DNA from: JAOSJT01 sp035914695 | Lineage (GTDB): Bacteria; Bacteroidota; Ignavibacteria; SZUA-365 | DNA: 14,668 nt | Direction: 5' to 3' | Assembly: GCA_035914695.1 (NCBI GenBank) | Contig: JAMIQH010000157.1 | Location: 1 to 14,668 of the forward strand | In this document: positions 5,984 through 13,407 of the stretch, piece after piece | Layout of the letters: every line of letters starts with the position of its first letter | Numbering within the stretch: position 1 is the first letter of the stretch | Position numbers and translations under genes: made by a program | Notes under the pieces: model-generated | Seen by the model: only the letters and a program-made list of their open reading frames with translations | Told to the model about the DNA's origin: nothing | The model's database searches: none

Positions 5984-7231
5984 TTACCAACGATCCGAGG
6001 CCAGGTTGATGGTGTAGGCGTCGTTGCCGTAGGTCACGTTGATCAACTTCGTGTATTTATCCGCATCGTTTTTGGACGAAAACGGACCCACGAGCACACG
6101 GTACCATGGAACGCCCGCCACCGTGGCGCGGGTGATGAACGAGGGGTAGCCCTGCTCCAGCAGTTTGCGCGCTTCAATGCGGGCGATGTCCAGATTTTTC
6201 AGCGATGACACTTTCACCGCGTAGCCGCTGAGCGGTTGCCGCACCACGTCGAATTCCTTCCACTCGCCCTCGGGTTGTCCTCCCTTGGCGGCCGGAACGC
6301 GATCTTTCGACGCCGGTCTGGCGGGTGCGGACTTCGTCGCTTCGGAGGTCTTCGCCTTGGAGCCGGTGGTCGGATCGATGAGCACGCTGTCGATGAACGC
6401 ATCGGTGGGGATGAGACCGGGATGCGCGCTGGCATCGGCGTAGGCGGCCTCGGGACTGTCGTACGGCCCAAGACGCACGCGAAACACCGTGCCCGCACGG
6501 CGCCGCACGGCTTCGCTTTCCACCACCACCGGCAGACCTTCGGCGCGGTAGCGCTCGGCGTCGGTGTCGGCTTTCGGCAACTCCTTCCACGACGACACTT
6601 GCAGGTAGTAATCCCACAGGCGATCCGGCGTGGTGGCGCTTTCATCCACCACGGGAGCGGGGACGCTCTTCACTGCAACGGGTGCGGGCTTGCGGAACAG
6701 CGATTCAATGGACTCGCGCAGCGGCGGCCAGGGATTCACGTGCCAGATAAACGCCACGAGCACGAGCAATCCCACAATGGATGCGATGGCGATGAGCGGC
6801 CAGGACGAGCGCTTCTTTTTTGCCTCCACCGCGGTTGCCGCGGCGGGCTCTTCGGCCGGAGCATTCTCGGTGGGAGCGGAGGGTGGCGGCGGTGCTCCTG
6901 CTTCGGGAGCGGCGCCCGCGGCCAACGCTTCGAGATGCGAGAGGTCGTGTTCGGGGAAACGGTCCAGCACGCTGCCGCCCGATGCGTGCGGTGGCGCGGT
7001 AGTGCCGCGATCAGCAGAGGTGGTGCCGCGATCGACCGCGGGAGTACCGGCTCGCGGGGTTGCCGCTGGTCGGGACGGTGGCGTTTCCGTTAACTCGATC
7101 GGGAGATCGCTGTCGGCATCATGCGAGGAAACCGGCCGTTGCGGGCCGGTTTCCTGGAACTGATGCGCACCGGTCGGGGTCGAGCCGCTGTCTCCGCTCT
7201 TGCCCCCCTTCGCGAAGTTGAATTCAGGCAC
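5984..7231 (-). CDS. Membrane-anchored protein with two SPOR domains
   Basis: The 415-residue product has a Pro/Ala/Thr-rich cytoplasmic part (1-140), a basic KKKR patch, one membrane helix at about 143-163, and an outer part with two SPOR domains at about 207-282 (YYLQVSSWKEL ... FRVRLGPYDSPEAA) and 335-410 (YAVKVSSLKNL ... YRVLVGPFSSKNDA). SPOR domains bind denuded septal peptidoglycan, so the protein is expected to sit at division sites in the inner membrane facing the periplasm. The two domains are joined by a Lys/Ala/Pro linker. The start is GTG at 7231 with GAGG 8 nt upstream; no ATG is closer. The gene follows the TPR gene by 31 nt and is probably co-transcribed. Domain assignment is firm; the division role is inferred from the family. 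Confidence 0.88.
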   Translation of the reverse strand: MPEFNFAKGGKSGDSGSTPTGAHQFQETGPQRPVSSHDADSDLPIELTETPPSRPAATPRAGTPAVDRGTTSADRGTTAPPHASGGSVLDRFPEHDLSHLEALAAGAAPEAGAPPPPSAPTENAPAEEPAAATAVEAKKKRSSWPLIAIASIVGLLVLVAFIWHVNPWPPLRESIESLFRKPAPVAVKSVPAPVVDESATTPDRLWDYYLQVSSWKELPKADTDAERYRAEGLPVVVESEAVRRRAGTVFRVRLGPYDSPEAAYADASAHPGLIPTDAFIDSVLIDPTTGSKAKTSEATKSAPARPASKDRVPAAKGGQPEGEWKEFDVVRQPLSGYAVKVSSLKNLDIARIEARKLLEQGYPSFITRATVAGVPWYRVLVGPFSSKNDADKYTKLINVTYGNDAYTINLASDRW

Positions 7232-7262
7232 GATGGTTACCTCGCTGCGCTATGAACAACCG

Positions 7263-8396
7263 TTATCGACGACGCTTCGGAATCGTGATCTGCTTGATAT
7301 TGTGTTCGACTTTTTTCTTGTAGTAATTCGATTCCGGACCTACTTCCAGATAACGGGTGTAGGCCTCGAGAGCGAGCTGCAAGTCATTGAGGCGGAGATA
7401 GGCGTCGCCGAGAATGCGGAACAGCTTGTTGTTCTCGGGTCCGAATTTCCGCGCTTCGATCAGCGTCTTGGCCGCATCGGAGTATTTGCCGTCGTGGAGG
7501 AGAAATTCACCCAGATGCACACGGGCCCACACCATGAAGGGATCGGTCTGTATGGCTTCGCGCATGGCAACGATGCCCGCGTCGCGCGTCTCGTCGCGAT
7601 TCATGCGGCCGCGCGCCGCGCGGGCCTTTTTCTCGGCTTCGTCCAGCGCCGCCATGCCCACCGAGTCGTACACGCCGTAGCGGAGGTGATTCGGGAGAAA
7701 ATCGAGCGTGAGCACGTAGCGGTCCACCATATTCTTCTCGGTGCGCTTGCCGCCGCCGGTTTCATGGATGCTGTAGCGGACCACCAGCTCCTTGATCTTG
7801 TCGAAGTTGCCATCGGTCCAGGCGGCGTCCACGGCTTCGGACACATGCTTGCCGTCGCGCATGCCGTTGAATTCGGACCACGAAGTCAGAATAATGAGCG
7901 CCGTCTGCTGATACCAGAGAATGCTGCCTTTGACCTCGGTGCCGCCGTCGGGCAGCGTGCTGCTGCTCTGCGCGTACATCTGCACGCCCTTGTCGAGCGT
8001 GATGATGGGGCGGATCAGCGCCTTGCCCGTGGGAAGGGGCAGAATATCCATGAGCGCGTACTTTCCACCACCGGCCGGGGTGACAATCACCGTCACGTTG
8101 CAATTATTGTTGGTGTACAGCAGCCACATCTCGTCGGTGCCGTCGCCATCGTAATCGGCCTGATAGCCCGACAGCGTGCCCACCGGCTTGTCGTCCATGC
8201 AGATGTCCTTCATGGTGATGGACTCGCCGGATTCCTGCACGAGATCCGCGAGCGCGGAAGCCGGGAGGGTGACTTTGGCGTATGCGTCCTCGGGTTCGCA
8301 GCTGTACTGCATGCCGAAAGCGAACTGTTGAGCGGAAACGCGGGATCCCGCCAGAAGCAGGCAGGCGAGGAGAAGGAAAGTCGCGCGATTGTTCAT
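7263..8396 (-). CDS. Exported TPR-repeat protein
   Basis: The 377-residue product opens with a signal peptide (MNNRATFLLLACLLLAGSRVSA) with probable cleavage before QQF, so it should be periplasmic or exported. An acidic calcium-loop-like motif DYDGDGTDE lies at 81-89, reminiscent of FG-GAP/EF-hand loops. The carboxy-terminal third holds at least two TPR units: about 289-322 (ARVHLGEFLLHDGKYSDAAK) and 323-356 (LFRILGDAYLRLNDLQLALE), ending in a basic KRRR tail. TPRs act as protein-binding scaffolds. It is the first gene of a pair with the SPOR protein, suggesting a shared envelope role. The start has no strong ribosome binding site. The middle domain (90-260) is not recognised. Confidence 0.8.
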   Translation of the reverse strand: MNNRATFLLLACLLLAGSRVSAQQFAFGMQYSCEPEDAYAKVTLPASALADLVQESGESITMKDICMDDKPVGTLSGYQADYDGDGTDEMWLLYTNNNCNVTVIVTPAGGGKYALMDILPLPTGKALIRPIITLDKGVQMYAQSSSTLPDGGTEVKGSILWYQQTALIILTSWSEFNGMRDGKHVSEAVDAAWTDGNFDKIKELVVRYSIHETGGGKRTEKNMVDRYVLTLDFLPNHLRYGVYDSVGMAALDEAEKKARAARGRMNRDETRDAGIVAMREAIQTDPFMVWARVHLGEFLLHDGKYSDAAKTLIEARKFGPENNKLFRILGDAYLRLNDLQLALEAYTRYLEVGPESNYYKKKVEHNIKQITIPKRRR

Positions 8397-8437
8397 GAGC
8401 TTCGGAGATGGATATGAATAATGCGGAAAGCCGTTTC

Positions 8438-8466
8438 AAGATACGGAGCAGCGGTACCAAGTGCAA
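8438..8466 (-). promoter_or_regulatory. Candidate promoter for the TPR-SPOR pair
   Basis: On the minus strand TTGCAC (8461-8466) and TATCTT (8438-8443) are separated by 17 nt, matching 3 of 6 and 4 of 6 consensus bases. It would give a leader of about 35 nt. The match is weak and rests mainly on correct spacing and position. Confidence 0.3.
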
Positions 8467-8468
8467 CA

Positions 8469-8490
8469 AACGACAAGGAAACCTGTCGTT
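8469..8490. other. Hairpin/dyad between divergent genes
   Basis: AACGACA (8469-8475) and TGTCGTT (8484-8490) form a 7-bp dyad, extended inward by GG/CC with one bulged A and an AAA loop. It lies in the 224-bp gap between the divergent TPR and aldehyde dehydrogenase genes, just upstream of the candidate TPR promoter. It could be an operator or an RNA hairpin; nothing distinguishes these. Confidence 0.35.
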
Positions 8491-8620
8491 GTATGCGAAG
8501 CCGGGGCGGATGTTCCCGGATGCATGCGATTTTTCCGACGATATCTTCACATTCACCGTTGGCGGTGTCGCCGGGCTTTCGCACATTGGGATGAAATGTA
8601 TCCTTTTATCGAGGTTTCCC

Positions 8621-9985
8621 ATGCGTTTCCAATCCCTCAATCCCGCCACTGGACAGGTGCTGGAGTACATCGACGGACATGACGAGGCCGAAGTGCGGTC
8701 GCGGCTGGCCAAGGCGCGCGCGGCCTTTCTGCACTGGCGTGGCACGGGATTCGCGGAGCGCAGCGAGCGCATGCTCGCGGCGGCGGCGGTGCTGGACGAG
8801 GACCGCGAGCGTTTCGCGCGCGCCATGTCGCTGGAAATGGGCAAACCCGTCGCCCAGGCCCGCGCGGAAGTGGAAAAATGCGCCTGGGTGTGCCGCTACT
8901 ACGCCGAACAGGCCGAGAGCATGTTGCGGGATGACGCGGCGGAATCCGACGGCTCGGCCGCCTGGGTGCGCTTCGATCCGCTTGGTCCGGTGCTCGCGGT
9001 GATGCCGTGGAATTTTCCCTTCTGGCAGGTGTTCCGCTTCGCCGCGCCGGCGTTGATGGCGGGCAATGTGGGCTTGCTCAAACATGCCTCGAATGTGCCG
9101 CGCTGCGCGCTGCTGATCGAGGAAGTGTTCACGCGCGCGGGCTTCCCCGAGGGGTGCTTCTCCACGCTGCTGATCTCTTCGTCTGAGGTCGCCGCCGTGA
9201 TCGCCGATCCCGTGGTGGTGGCCGTCACACTCACGGGTTCCGAACCCGCGGGCATGAATGTGGCATCGCTGGCGGGAAGATTGTTGAAAAAATCCGTGCT
9301 GGAGCTCGGGGGCAGCGATCCTTTCATCGTGCTGCGGGATGCGGATGTGGACAAGGCCGCACGCGTGGCCGCCACGGCGCGCATGATCAACACGGGACAG
9401 AGCTGCATCGCCGCGAAGCGCTTCATCGTGGAGGATGCCGTGTACGAGCGCTTCGTCGAGGGCTTTGTCGCCGCGGTGCGCGCACTGCGCGTGGGCGATC
9501 CGCTCGACGATGCCACGGAGGTGGGGGCCATGGCGCGCGAGGATTTGCTGCTGGAACTGCATGCGCAGGTGCGGCGCTCTGTGGAAATGGGCGCGCGCGT
9601 ACTCACGGGCGGCGCGCGCATCGACGGCCCCGGCGCATGTTACGCACCCACGATACTGGACCAGCTCACCGCCGACATGCCGGTGTGGCGCGAGGAAACC
9701 TTCGGACCGGTGGCCGCGCTGTGGCGGGTCGGGGACGTGGAGGAGGCGCTGCGTATGGCGAACGACACCGACTTCGGTCTGGGCGCGAGCGTGTGGACGG
9801 CCGACGCCGAGCTGGCGCGTTATTGCGCGGCGCGCATCGAGGCGGGGAGCGTGTTTATCAACGGCATGGTGAAATCCGACCCGCGCCTCCCCTTTGGTGG
9901 CATTGGCAAATCCGGCTATGGCCGCGAGCTTTCGGCATTCGGCATACGGGAATTTGTGAATATCAAAAGTGTCTGGATGGCCTGA
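8621..9985 (+). CDS. Aldehyde dehydrogenase, succinate-semialdehyde type
   Basis: The 454-residue product is an NAD(P)-dependent aldehyde dehydrogenase, closest in motifs to the Sad/YneI group of succinate-semialdehyde dehydrogenases, which oxidise the semialdehyde to succinate in the cytoplasm. Seen residues: Asn131 in MPWNFPFWQ, Lys154, the general-base Glu228 in LELGGSDPF, the catalytic Cys262 in NTGQSCIAAKRF, Glu359 in EETFGPV, and PFGGIGKSGYGRE near the end. The length suits the short Sad-type enzymes. The start at 8621 is preferred over an ATG at 8408 because GAGG lies 6 nt before it and similarity begins with FQSLNPATG. It is divergent from the TPR gene and stands alone apart from the membrane-protein gene 126 nt downstream. 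Family certain; exact substrate inferred. Confidence 0.93.
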   Translation: MRFQSLNPATGQVLEYIDGHDEAEVRSRLAKARAAFLHWRGTGFAERSERMLAAAAVLDEDRERFARAMSLEMGKPVAQARAEVEKCAWVCRYYAEQAESMLRDDAAESDGSAAWVRFDPLGPVLAVMPWNFPFWQVFRFAAPALMAGNVGLLKHASNVPRCALLIEEVFTRAGFPEGCFSTLLISSSEVAAVIADPVVVAVTLTGSEPAGMNVASLAGRLLKKSVLELGGSDPFIVLRDADVDKAARVAATARMINTGQSCIAAKRFIVEDAVYERFVEGFVAAVRALRVGDPLDDATEVGAMAREDLLLELHAQVRRSVEMGARVLTGGARIDGPGACYAPTILDQLTADMPVWREETFGPVAALWRVGDVEEALRMANDTDFGLGASVWTADAELARYCAARIEAGSVFINGMVKSDPRLPFGGIGKSGYGRELSAFGIREFVNIKSVWMA

Positions 9986-10111
9986 CACGGTCGCCGCGAG
10001 CCGCACGCGCTCCGCAGCGTCCCGGAATTGCCGGCGTGCAGCACTTGCGGGGTATCGGGATATGCGCGAATTTGCGGCATTACACACAGGCATGCGCATG
10101 GAGGACAGTGC

Positions 10112-10615
10112 ATGAGCGATTCAAGAGACGAAGGATGGGAGGCCATACCGTGGATTCCCCCCGAGGTGCGCGAGCGGCGCAGGCGTTTTTGGTCGCGTTT
10201 CTTCGCCGTGGTATTCATCGCGACACTTCCGCTGACGGTGTTGGCGCTGTGGTCGCTCACCTTCGTACACATCTGGCGCGAGGAAGTGGACGTCCCCGCG
10301 CTCATGGCGATCTCGGTGGGAATTCTGGGTATACTGGTGTTTTTTATTTTTCTCTACAAGTATCAAATGATCGCCGAACTCACCGATCGCGAGCGCTGGT
10401 GGGTGCTTGGTCTGCACGCCTTGGTCACGCTGATGCTCTTTCTCGGCTGCATCTGGCTGGCCTTCGATTCGCCGTGGAGCACGGCGATGGTATGGGGCAA
10501 TTACGATATGCAGTCGGTGGCGAAATCATGGATCATCGCCGTGCTGGTGGTGGGGACGATTTCGTGGCTGGGGAGTTTTTTCGATCTAATCAGGAAACGT
10601 CTGGGCGGCGTGTAG
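10112..10615 (+). CDS. Four-helix integral membrane protein of unknown function
   Basis: The 167-residue product has a charged amino-terminal tail (1-26, with ERRRR) and four predicted membrane helices at about 28-52, 61-83, 97-118 and 138-160, ending in a basic RKRL. The arginine-rich segment before the first helix suggests a cytoplasmic amino terminus. I do not recognise a family. The start at 10112 has GGAGG 7 nt upstream and is preferred over one 28 codons earlier. The last 26 nt, including the stop, overlap the end of the convergent epimerase gene on the other strand. It may share a transcript with the aldehyde dehydrogenase, since no terminator is visible in the 126-nt gap, but a functional link is not evident. 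Confidence 0.8.
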   Translation: MSDSRDEGWEAIPWIPPEVRERRRRFWSRFFAVVFIATLPLTVLALWSLTFVHIWREEVDVPALMAISVGILGILVFFIFLYKYQMIAELTDRERWWVLGLHALVTLMLFLGCIWLAFDSPWSTAMVWGNYDMQSVAKSWIIAVLVVGTISWLGSFFDLIRKRLGGV

Positions 10616-11711
10616 GCGCCTGGGCATCGAGAAAGGCGCGTATCGCACGCACGGCCCGCGAGGCGGCGTCGCCGTCGCCGAAGAGCGCGGGATGCTCGTT
10701 GGGCGCCTCGCGTTGCAACGCCGCGTGAATGCGCACCGCATTCGCGCCGGTGATGCCGCACCAACCGCGTGTGCACAGCTCGTACCACGCCGTGGCATCG
10801 TCGAGGCACAGCGAAGGAATGCCGCAGAAATACGCCTCGCGCGTCAGTCCTCCCGAATCCGTCAGCACACGACGGGCGTGATGCAACACTGCCCGGAGAT
10901 CGGCGTGCGGCAGGGGATCGACGATGCGCAGGGCACCCGCGGGAAGATCAATGCCATGGACGCGCATGCGTTCGGCGGTGCGTGGATGCAGGGGCAACAG
11001 CACGGGCAGCTCCAGCGCGTTGAGTGTGCCGAGCAGGGAGGCGAGTCGATCCGCGTTGTCGGTATTGACGGCGCGGTGAATGGTGCAGAGGTGGAAGGTT
11101 CCCGAAACTAATCCGTGTCGCCGCAGCAGCGCTGTCTCATGGGCTTCGTCGCGTCCGCCCCGCAGAAACACATCGTACATCACATCGCCCACCATCACCG
11201 CGTCGCCTTGGCAGTGCTCCTCCGCGCATTGCCGTACGGCCGCCTCGGTGGCGCAGAGCAGCAGCGCGGCGAGATGGTCGATGATGATGCGGTTGCGCTC
11301 CTCGGGCATGGACGCGGGAGCGATGCGGTGCCCGAACGCGTCGCGACAGCGCTCGCCGGCCTCCACGTGCAGGACAGGCACACCCGCCGCCACGCCCGCC
11401 AGCGCGGCGGCCAGCGCCGAATCCGTGTCGCCGAAGCAGAGCAGGGCATCGGGCGCCTCCGTGGCGATGAGAGCAGCGAGTTGATCCATCCAGAGGGCCA
11501 GGCGGTCCGCGCCGTCGCGTTCGGCGCCGTGCAGCACGGCGTGCGGGGTGGGCAGACGGTATTCATCCACAAACACGCGCGAGAGCGCGCTGTCGTAATG
11601 CTGCCCGGTGTCCACCAGCACTTCCTCGACATGCTGGCGCAGCGGCACGCTCATCGCGGCGTACTTGATGTACTGCGGGCGCGTGCCGATGACGGTGAGC
11701 AGGCGGTGCAT
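10590..11711 (-). CDS. wecB: UDP-N-acetylglucosamine 2-epimerase (non-hydrolysing), divergent
   Basis: The 373-residue product is a GT-B-fold epimerase interconverting UDP-GlcNAc and UDP-ManNAc (or a related diacetamido-sugar), feeding surface polysaccharide synthesis in the cytoplasm. Seen motifs: GTRPQYIKYAA (9-19), TGQHYD (35-40), FGDTDSALA (93-101), HVEAG (115-119), MPEERNR (135-141), VGDVMYD (174-180), PLHPRT (240-245) and TDSGGLTREAY (284-294). GTRPQ and HPRT point to the WbpI-like side of the family rather than classical WecB. Two oddities: the usual HRAEN/HRREN motif reads HRAVN (212-216), losing the Glu, and about 8 extra residues lie between HVEAG and MPEE. It starts 6 nt after the DUF3052-like stop, so it is the last gene of the operon. 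Family firm; substrate uncertain. Confidence 0.88.
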   Translation of the reverse strand: MHRLLTVIGTRPQYIKYAAMSVPLRQHVEEVLVDTGQHYDSALSRVFVDEYRLPTPHAVLHGAERDGADRLALWMDQLAALIATEAPDALLCFGDTDSALAAALAGVAAGVPVLHVEAGERCRDAFGHRIAPASMPEERNRIIIDHLAALLLCATEAAVRQCAEEHCQGDAVMVGDVMYDVFLRGGRDEAHETALLRRHGLVSGTFHLCTIHRAVNTDNADRLASLLGTLNALELPVLLPLHPRTAERMRVHGIDLPAGALRIVDPLPHADLRAVLHHARRVLTDSGGLTREAYFCGIPSLCLDDATAWYELCTRGWCGITGANAVRIHAALQREAPNEHPALFGDGDAASRAVRAIRAFLDAQAPTRRPDVS

Positions 11712-11717
11712 GGCCGC

Positions 11718-12104
11718 TCAGAGACTGAAGCGTACGGAGGTGAGTTCGTCGTTGACGGCGGCGAGTTTGGTATGTTTGAGTCCGAATTCCTTGACGATCT
11801 GCACCATTTCGGCGAGACTGCCGTCGAACTGGTATTTTTCGCGGAAATCGTCCTTGGGATACACCACCCAGATCACGCCGTCGGGATCGATGGCGAGTTT
11901 GAGGCGGCGGGCTTTCTGTTTCCATTCGGCGGCGGAGGTGGGGGCGACGAAGGCGATGTCGCACACGCCCTGCCGGGCCATTTTTGTATCCTCGCACAAG
12001 GGCTCGACCAATTCCCGCAACCAGGCGGGATCATTGTCGATGCGGATTTTCAGCCAGGGCATGATGCCCCATTTTTCGGCGAGGGACTTGTCGGGTTTGC
12101 GCAT
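11718..12104 (-). CDS. DUF3052-like small protein
   Basis: The 128-residue product resembles DUF3052 proteins: an amino-terminal KSLAEKWGIMPWLKI segment (6-20), a central DIAFVAPTSAAEW (49-61), the signature DGVIWVVYPK (75-84), and a carboxy end GLKHTKLAAVNDELTSVRF. The family is small, cytoplasmic and uncharacterised; the fold is thought to resemble a degenerate Rossmann half, which is inference. The ATG at 12104 is preferred because the family starts there; an upstream ATG at 12167 would overlap purD by 44 nt and add 21 unrelated residues. The nearest AGGA is 14 nt upstream, so the start is less certain. It lies 19 nt after purD and 6 nt before the epimerase, clearly inside the operon. Confidence 0.72.
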   Translation of the reverse strand: MRKPDKSLAEKWGIMPWLKIRIDNDPAWLRELVEPLCEDTKMARQGVCDIAFVAPTSAAEWKQKARRLKLAIDPDGVIWVVYPKDDFREKYQFDGSLAEMVQIVKEFGLKHTKLAAVNDELTSVRFSL

Positions 12105-12123
12105 GATGGTGGGGAGAATCCTT

Positions 12124-13407
12124 TCAGATGAGGGCTTTTTTTCCAATGTCGGTGCGGTAATACGCACCGTCGAAACGGATGCGATTCACCGCTCCGTAGG
12201 CGAGGCGAATGCTTTCGGCGAAATCCATGCCCGGCGCCAGCGCGGTCACACCCAGCACGCGTCCGCCGGCGGTGATGACGCCGTCGCCGCCGTGCACGGT
12301 ACCTGCGTGGAAGACGACCACGCCTTCTTTTTCCTCGTCGATGCTGTCGAGGCCGGCGATGGGCTTGCCGCGTTCGTAGGAATCGGGATAGCCGTTGGCG
12401 GCCATGACCACGCACACCGCGTTGGCGTCGTGCAGTGGCAGGCGGTTCATACCCAGCGCGCCGTCGGCGATGTCGCGCAGCAACTCGGCCAGATCGTAAT
12501 CGATGAGGGGAAGCACCACCTGAGTTTCGGGATCGCCGAAGCGGCAGTTGTACTCGAGCACCTTCGGCCCGTCGGCGGTAAGCATCAGTCCCACGAACAG
12601 CACGCCCGTGTAGGGAATGCCTTCGGCTTTCATGCCGTCGATGGTGGGTTTGATGACGCGCAATTTGATTTCGGTGAGCAATTCGGTGGGCACGTGCGGG
12701 GTTGGAGCGAAGGCGCCCATGCCGCCGGTGTTTTTTCCGAGATCATTATCCAGAATGCGTTTATGATCCTGCGCCGGGGCCAGCGTTACGAAACGCGTGC
12801 CATCGGTGAGCGCGAACACCGAGGCCTCGATGCCTTCGAGGTATTCCTCGATGACGAGCGTGGTGCCCGCTTCGCCGAACGAGGAGCCGGAGAGCATGTC
12901 CAGAGCGGTGAGCACGGCTTCGTCGTACGCCGGGCTGATCACCACACCTTTGCCGGCGGCGAGGCCGTCGGCCTTGAGCACCACGGGATAGCGGGCGTTG
13001 TGCAGGAAGCTGCGCACCGCGTCCTCGTCGCCGCTCTGAAACACCTGATACGCGGCGGTGGGGATGTGGTGGCGGCGCATGAAATCCTTGGCGAAGGCCT
13101 TGCTTGTTTCGAGCATGGCCGCAGCGGCGGTGGGACCGAAAATGCGCAGGCCCTCGGAACGAAAGGCGTCCACGATGCCGGCGGCCAGCGGTGCCTCGGG
13201 TCCGACCACAGTGAGGTCGACGCCTTCGCCGCGCGCGAAGACGAGCAAACCCTGCACATCGGTGGCGGCGATGGGGAGATTGACGCCCAGCCGCGCCGTG
13301 CCGGCATTACCGGGCGCGCACCAGAGGGCGTCGACGTGTTTGCTGTGACGGAGTTTCCAACAGATGGCGTGTTCGCGGCCACCATTGCCGACGACGAGAA
13401 TTTTCAT
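12124..13407 (-). CDS. purD: Phosphoribosylamine-glycine ligase (GAR synthetase)
   Basis: The 427-residue product catalyses the ATP-dependent joining of glycine to phosphoribosylamine, the second step of de novo purine synthesis, in the cytoplasm. It is full length. Seen motifs: ILVVGNGGREHAICWKL (3-19), VVGPEAPLAAGIVD (67-80), the ATP-grasp glycine loop VVLKADGLAAGKGVVI (142-157), QDHKRILDNDLGKNTGGMGA (213-232), and the metal site LEYNCRFGDPETQ (284-296), followed by the carboxy-terminal domain with GYPDSYERGKPI. Its ATG overlaps the glycosyltransferase stop as ATGA, so translation is coupled. There are no other pur genes in the window, so purD is detached from the rest of the pathway and sits in a glycan operon. 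Confidence 0.97.
   Translation of the reverse strand: MKILVVGNGGREHAICWKLRHSKHVDALWCAPGNAGTARLGVNLPIAATDVQGLLVFARGEGVDLTVVGPEAPLAAGIVDAFRSEGLRIFGPTAAAAMLETSKAFAKDFMRRHHIPTAAYQVFQSGDEDAVRSFLHNARYPVVLKADGLAAGKGVVISPAYDEAVLTALDMLSGSSFGEAGTTLVIEEYLEGIEASVFALTDGTRFVTLAPAQDHKRILDNDLGKNTGGMGAFAPTPHVPTELLTEIKLRVIKPTIDGMKAEGIPYTGVLFVGLMLTADGPKVLEYNCRFGDPETQVVLPLIDYDLAELLRDIADGALGMNRLPLHDANAVCVVMAANGYPDSYERGKPIAGLDSIDEEKEGVVVFHAGTVHGGDGVITAGGRVLGVTALAPGMDFAESIRLAYGAVNRIRFDGAYYRTDIGKKALI

Noticed and set aside
8408..8620. 71-residue amino-terminal extension of the aldehyde dehydrogenase
   Set aside because: No family similarity upstream of residue FQSLNPATG, and the GAGG site 6 nt before 8621 fixes the start there.
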